From contig NZ_FCOC02000012.1 in NCBI RefSeq assembly GCF_001544455.2, forward strand, positions 124,001-188,000: DNA of 64,000 nucleotides, read 5' to 3'. The position numbers and the translations under genes were made by a program. The notes beneath the pieces were generated by a model. It had not been told where the DNA came from. It made no database searches and saw only the letters and a list, made by a program, of their open reading frames with translations. The stretch is from Caballeronia sordidicola (lineage in GTDB: Bacteria; Pseudomonadota; Gammaproteobacteria; Burkholderiales; Burkholderiaceae). Position 1 is the first letter of the stretch; every line of letters begins with the position of its first letter. Below are positions 60,187 to 64,000 of this stretch, piece after piece.

Positions 60187-62424
60187 ATGAAAACGACATC
60201 AACAACACAGTCGCCGCGTCGGGTTGTAGCGCTGGCTCGCTGCACGAAGATCGCGCTAATTTGCGTCATGGGGCTGGTTGTATCGAGTTGCCGGGGCGAA
60301 TCGGCAACTGACCAGGATGCGAACACCACGGACGGCTCGGTCAAGATAGACGGCGCATCCTGGACGCCGTGCGCGGCCGAGTACGAGCGCTGCTCATTCG
60401 ATGGCGCGAGAAAAGTGCTCTACGGCACGCCGGAAAAGCACACGGTCAAGACCTTCAGCGGCGGGACGGGCTGCGACAACGGCGTATTTGACGACCCGGC
60501 GCCAGGAGCCACGAAGCATTGCTGGGTCGAAGCGCCGGCGCAAACCGGCGGCCAGCGCAAGGCGAGCTTTGTCGCCGATGCACCGCCGCCCTCCACGCCG
60601 CTTGCGATGCAATGCAGCCCTGCCGCCGCGCCGGTCGACATCCCCGGTTCAAGCCCCGAGGCAGACAGCATTGAAGCCGATACGCCCGGCAGCAACGGCA
60701 CGCGCATGTTCGCGTTGCACAAGCCGTTCGAGATTGCGCTGACCACGCGGTCGAAATCCGCCGGGACGCTTGCGTGGCAAATCCAGGATGCGTGGAACAC
60801 CGTCAAGGCGAGCGGCCGCGTTGCCGTCACGCCTGGCGCACATGTATCGACTATTCGATGCACATCGCAGGCGGCCGGTTACTTCGCCGTCGCGGCACGG
60901 CTCGAATCTGGTAACGCTGTGCCGGTGGCGCTACCTTCGAAGGGCACGCGCCCTGCGGGAATCGCGACCTTCGGCGTGTTGCCCGATCTCTCCGGCGTGT
61001 TGCCGGGCGTCACGTACAGGAACGCCGACCTGCACCGCTTCGGCGGCCAGGGCGCGGCCTATTTGCGGCCGGGCCAGTCGTGTTGTTCCGGAGATGGCTA
61101 CAGGCCGCTTTACACGGACCTCGGCCTGACGTGGGTGAACGACAACCGCAACTGGTACATGACGGAGCCCAAGGCGCCAAACACATTCGACGCCGCCGCC
61201 GACAACCTCCAGCCCTTCTTCAAACCGGGCGACCTGCTGCGGCTGATCCAGCTCGATGGCATTCCCGGCTGGGCGAACAAGACGGGCAAGGATACGCATA
61301 GCTACGCGCCTTCATCGCTTGCCGACTACAGCGCCTATATGAAGCGCGTGGGCGAGGAATCGAACCGCGTGCGCTCGACCGTGTTCCCGACGCAATCGAG
61401 CAATTACTATCAGGTGAGCTGGGAACCCGATTATGAAGGCGGCCTGCCGTGGCGGGACTCCGACGCCAACCTCGTCGCCATGTACAAGGCCACCTACGAG
61501 TCCATCCATGCAACCGATCCGCATGCCGCGGTCATGGGCCTGACACTGTCGTCGCTCGGGAAAAATGCCGAGTGGCTCAAGCGTCTCGCACCGCTTGGCA
61601 TTGCCAAGTATCTCGATGGCGTGAGCGCGCACGGTTACTACGACGTCGGCACGTCGCCATCTCATCCGCCGGAACGCATGGCGGGCAACAGCGATCCGCA
61701 AAAGGCCGCGCAAAGCCTGCCCGCGATGATGCGGGCGTTGCGCCACACCATGGCGCGGATGCTCAAACCCGGCGCGAAGCTCTTCATCACGGAGTCCGGA
61801 ATCAGCTACGACATCGGCACGAAATACGGAAGCGCGACACCATCGGCGAATGTGCTGTATGCGCAGGGCGCGCTGGTTTCGCGACTGCATCTGATCCTGC
61901 TCGGCGAAGGCGCTGACATGAGCTATGTTTTCTATGCAACCGATCCGCCCGAAGTGGGTTATGGCATCTTCTTCGATCTCGTGAACGCCGAAGGCGGCTT
62001 CGGCCAGACGCAGATCAGCCCGAAGCCCGCAGCCATGGGCGTGGCTGCAATGACGCGCGCCATAGACGGCACGGTCACGCTCGGCCCCGTGAAGGACACG
62101 CCATCCGGCGTCTACGCGTATGCATTCCAACGGCTGAACGGCGGCAAGGTCGTGACCGCGCTATGGACGCACGACAACGCCGCGTGGCCCGGCGCATCGG
62201 GCTTCAGTGCTACGCGTGGCGTGCGCTATTCGCTTGCGGTCGATACACCTGGCTCATCGGGATCGGTCAGCGTGCTCGACATGATGGGCAATCCGTCGAC
62301 GCTGCCTTATGCAAACGGCCGCGTCGCGCTGACGCTCACCGAAGCGCCGGTGTACGTGATTTCGCAAAACGCCGACGTGATGAAGCAGAACGTCAACGTG
62401 CCCGAAGGGTATGTGGCGAGGTAG
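60187..62424 (+). CDS. Secreted glycanase-like lipoprotein (clan GH-A type)
   Basis: A 745-residue lipoprotein. A signal peptide with lipobox VSSC ends near residue 36. Residues about 50-130 form a Cys-containing module (CSFDGARKVLYG, then GGTGCDNGVFDDPAPG and KHCWVEA) found in other polysaccharide-degrading enzymes. From about residue 270 there is a glycosidase-like barrel with YQVSWEPDYEGGLPW, whose Glu would be the acid/base. KLFITESGISYDIGTKYG supplies the likely nucleophile Glu near residue 535. Its place beside the EPS locus suggests a polymer-trimming hydrolase. The exact GH family was not identified. Confidence 0.78.
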   Translation: MKTTSTTQSPRRVVALARCTKIALICVMGLVVSSCRGESATDQDANTTDGSVKIDGASWTPCAAEYERCSFDGARKVLYGTPEKHTVKTFSGGTGCDNGVFDDPAPGATKHCWVEAPAQTGGQRKASFVADAPPPSTPLAMQCSPAAAPVDIPGSSPEADSIEADTPGSNGTRMFALHKPFEIALTTRSKSAGTLAWQIQDAWNTVKASGRVAVTPGAHVSTIRCTSQAAGYFAVAARLESGNAVPVALPSKGTRPAGIATFGVLPDLSGVLPGVTYRNADLHRFGGQGAAYLRPGQSCCSGDGYRPLYTDLGLTWVNDNRNWYMTEPKAPNTFDAAADNLQPFFKPGDLLRLIQLDGIPGWANKTGKDTHSYAPSSLADYSAYMKRVGEESNRVRSTVFPTQSSNYYQVSWEPDYEGGLPWRDSDANLVAMYKATYESIHATDPHAAVMGLTLSSLGKNAEWLKRLAPLGIAKYLDGVSAHGYYDVGTSPSHPPERMAGNSDPQKAAQSLPAMMRALRHTMARMLKPGAKLFITESGISYDIGTKYGSATPSANVLYAQGALVSRLHLILLGEGADMSYVFYATDPPEVGYGIFFDLVNAEGGFGQTQISPKPAAMGVAAMTRAIDGTVTLGPVKDTPSGVYAYAFQRLNGGKVVTALWTHDNAAWPGASGFSATRGVRYSLAVDTPGSSGSVSVLDMMGNPSTLPYANGRVALTLTEAPVYVISQNADVMKQNVNVPEGYVAR

Positions 62425-62568
62425 CGCTTTGTGCCTGACGGCGTGTCAATGTGTTTCGATAAAGCTGCCGGGTCTTTACGAAAACTCCGACAGATTCACC
62501 TCCCGCCGCGCCTTAAATTGGATATTCCCATGACCATTTAGGGCAGCGGCGTGCGCCGTTGTAATTGC

Positions 62569-62736
62569 ATGAACCCACTTGATCCATCGACTGCTTCGGC
62601 ATCCACAAGCAAACTTCTTCTGGCCATACTCATTGGTTGTTCAACCGTGCTGACCGCGTGCCCGCCCAAGGCGCCTGAAACACCTGACACCACGCGCGTT
62701 GAAAGCACGTCGCTCGTGAAGGGCGACCTGCGTTGA
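62569..62736 (+). CDS. Small lipoprotein
   Basis: A 55-residue product with a hydrophobic signal (KLLLAILIGCSTVL) and lipobox LTAC at about residues 26-29, then a short Pro/Thr-rich tail (PPKAPETPDTTRVEST). It resembles many small outer-membrane lipoproteins of unknown role. ATG 62569 is chosen for the signal. The ribosome site is weak, so translation is not certain. Confidence 0.6.
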   Translation: MNPLDPSTASASTSKLLLAILIGCSTVLTACPPKAPETPDTTRVESTSLVKGDLR

Positions 62737-62929
62737 CGCGACTCAAGCTGCGTATTGGCTTACAAGCACGGTCTTTAGTCGGTTTAAGCCAGCCCATTGC
62801 CAATACGGAGGCTCAGGCCCCGCGCTACACTGAATTGCATGCATAAAGTGCCGAAGCAATCAGAGATGCACAGGAAAACTTTGCCCCTCTTGGCCAGCAA
62901 CAGCGCAACCCAGCCTATTCGGAAACATC

Positions 62930-63070
62930 ATGGAAAGCCTGCGCCTGATGCCGATTCTTGTCGTCGCAATGCTCGGCGGCGGGTTGGCCGTATGCGCGCT
63001 GCTTGCGTTGGCCGTGTTTGTCGTCAGTCACACCTGCACACGCCTGTTCAAAAACAACGACCATGATTGA
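62930..63070 (+). CDS. Small single-helix membrane protein
   Basis: A 46-residue reading frame starting MESLRLMPILVVAMLGGG, with one transmembrane helix (about residues 8-32) and a basic, polar end (TRLFKNNDHD). It lies just upstream of the GDP-mannose hydrolase gene on the same strand. No clear Shine-Dalgarno sequence was seen. It may be co-expressed with the hydrolase. Confidence 0.5.
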   Translation: MESLRLMPILVVAMLGGGLAVCALLALAVFVVSHTCTRLFKNNDHD

Positions 63071-63139
63071 GGTAATTCGAGCGTGACAGACCTTTCTTCA
63101 TTCAACGTGGTCGCCGCTGTACGTGAGCCGGAGCGGCCC

Positions 63140-63622
63140 ATGCAAAACGCGCCGTCCCGTCTCAATCCTCACCTGGGCAAAGCGGATTTTCTCGACGTCG
63201 TCCGCCTGACTCCACTCGTGTCCATCGACCTGATCGTGACCGACGGAAACCGCCGCGTGCTGCTCGGGCAGCGGCGCAACCGTCCCGCGCAAGGTTCGTG
63301 GTTCGTGCCCGGCGGACGCATCATGAAAGGCGAAACGCTCGATACCGCGTTCACCCGGGTGGTTCGCGACGAACTGGGCATAGCGAGCGTTGAACGCTCG
63401 GCGTCGCGCCTGTTCGGCGTGTTCGAGCATCACTACGATGAAAACTTCGCGGGCGTCGCGGACATTCCGACACACTACGTGGTGCTCGCCTACTCCATCA
63501 CGTTGGGCGGCGCGGTACCCATCGGCCGCTTCGACCAACATAGCGGATATGCATGGCTGCTGCCTACTGAAGTGCTCACTAGAAGCGACGTGCATCCAAA
63601 CGCGAAAGCTTATTTCCGTTAA
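63140..63622 (+). CDS. gmm: GDP-mannose mannosyl hydrolase (Nudix, WcaH type)
   Basis: A 160-residue cytoplasmic Nudix-like enzyme that hydrolyses GDP-mannose to GDP and mannose. The modified Nudix box typical of this family reads GGRIMKGETLDTAF and ends in RDELG. Other landmarks are LVSIDLIV, NRPAQGSWFVPGG, and HYVVLAY. ATG 63140 is preferred because GGAG lies six bases upstream and the length fits the family, and GTG 63083 is in frame but has a weaker site. In colanic acid loci the gene accompanies gmd and fcl, as here across the gap. Confidence 0.88.
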   Translation: MQNAPSRLNPHLGKADFLDVVRLTPLVSIDLIVTDGNRRVLLGQRRNRPAQGSWFVPGGRIMKGETLDTAFTRVVRDELGIASVERSASRLFGVFEHHYDENFAGVADIPTHYVVLAYSITLGGAVPIGRFDQHSGYAWLLPTEVLTRSDVHPNAKAYFR

Positions 63623-63651
63623 GCCCTGGCAGCACGTCCAGGCAATCTTCA

Positions 63652-63680
63652 AGCGGCTCGCAAAGCCGCTTTTTCATTTT
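63652..63680 (+). terminator. Terminator of the GDP-mannose hydrolase gene
   Basis: AGCGGCT and AGCCGCT pair around CGCAA, followed by TTTTCATTTT. It begins 30 bases after the stop codon. Confidence 0.85.
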
Positions 63681-63696
63681 GCGCGAAACCATTGGC

Positions 63697-63725
63697 GCAA
63701 AAAAAAGCCCGCACGAGGCGGGCCA
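63697..63725 (-). terminator. Terminator of the partial minus-strand gene at the window end
   Basis: On the minus strand GCCCGC and GCGGGC pair around a 5-base loop and are followed by a run of eight T. It is placed correctly to end the gene whose stop is at 63845. Confidence 0.8.
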
Positions 63726-63844
63726 AAGACCATAGCGCGCACCGGGGGGCTAGCGCTACTTACAACACGGTTCATGCTGCATTAAATTACGTGTCCCCGC
63801 CACGGCCGGAATTGCCTGCAGCTAGCTTGATTCCGGCGCTGTCG

Positions 63845-64000
63845 TCATTCGGTGTCGACAGCGAGTTCAGGTGTTTCATCGAATCGTTCAATCTCAGCCT
63901 CGTTCGCGGGATGGCGGCCCGCGAGGAACGCGCGCAGATACGCTTCGAATGGTTGCGCGACTTCAGGGTGGCGCAGCGCGAATTCGACGGTCGCCTTCAG
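63845..64000 (-). CDS. C-terminal end of an unknown protein, partial
   Basis: On the minus strand the last 51 codons of a gene are open to the window edge and end in TGA at 63845. The product ends HPANEAEIERFDETPELAVDTE. It has a charged helical character and no motif I recognise. A T-rich terminator lies 120 bases downstream, which supports it as a real gene end. Confidence 0.65.
   Translation of the reverse strand: MKATVEFALRHPEVAQPFEAYLRAFLAGRHPANEAEIERFDETPELAVDTE

Noticed and set aside
59894..60208. 104-codon minus-strand frame upstream of the glycanase gene
   Set aside because: Composition is not protein-like, there is no ribosome site, and it overlaps the start of the divergent lipoprotein gene.
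1..64000. tRNA, rRNA, CRISPR array, insertion sequence, prophage or integrase
   Set aside because: None was recognised on either strand. The only repeated DNA is the three-copy intergenic repeat and the operator pairs.

Overview
The window is GC-rich, densely coded DNA that looks like a chromosome or megaplasmid of a Burkholderiaceae betaproteobacterium of the Paraburkholderia/Caballeronia type. The grounds are the polyol ABC operons, the homogentisate operon, the colanic-acid-like exopolysaccharide (EPS) locus with a Wza/Wzc export pair, the codon use, and a dispersed repeat of a kind I associate with Burkholderia sensu lato. No rRNA, tRNA, CRISPR array, transposase or phage gene was seen. 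About 48 protein genes are supported, two of them cut by the window edges.

Layout. 1-2280 (minus): a zinc/manganese ABC importer (permease, ATPase with a histidine-rich tail, periplasmic binding protein). 2523-13073: a hexitol/pentitol regulon of two converging operons. The plus operon encodes a sorbitol-type SDR dehydrogenase, a CUT1-type importer (binding protein, two permeases, ATPase) and a HAD phosphatase. The minus operon encodes mannitol dehydrogenase, xylulokinase and a SorC-family regulator. Both promoters carry the same 31-bp operator in the same position. 13307-21455: a second polyol system with an AraC regulator, a ribose-type ABC importer, an erythritol/threitol-type zinc dehydrogenase, an FGGY kinase and an L-xylulose-reductase-like SDR. 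21470-21755: first copy of a dispersed repeat. 21768-28826: an aldo/keto reductase, two tandem AspT-family antiporters, a LysR regulator and a D-lactate-type dehydrogenase. 29050-34998: a complete four-gene LHR-LIG DNA repair operon (MBL exonuclease, ATP-dependent ligase, Lhr-type helicase, PdeM phosphoesterase). 34992-36840: a periplasmic hypothetical protein and an MFS exporter. 36851-41066 (minus): an MBL protein, a FAD monooxygenase, a DUF2783 protein and HmgA, probably making and cleaving homogentisate. 41253-42077: a degenerate EAL protein. 42085-42718: two more repeat copies in inverted orientation. 42832-58830: the EPS locus (GMC oxidoreductase, acetyltransferase, two glycosyltransferases, GDP-fucose synthesis, Wzc, Wza, WcaJ-type initiator, ManC and a GlxA-type regulator). 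58831-60186: a 1.36-kb gene-free stretch. 60187-64000: a secreted glycanase-like lipoprotein, two very small proteins, a GDP-mannose hydrolase and a partial unknown gene.

How the parts work together. The two polyol systems import sugar alcohols, oxidise them to ketoses and phosphorylate these. The 31-bp operator links the two arms of the first regulon to the SorC regulator. The EPS genes build GDP-mannose and GDP-fucose, start the lipid-linked repeat and export the polymer. No Wzx flippase, Wzy polymerase or Wzb phosphatase lies in the window. The strongest candidates for new biology are the promoter-operator module of the polyol regulon, the repeat family with its inverted pair, the tandem operator in front of the homogentisate operon, and several unassigned accessory proteins in the EPS region.
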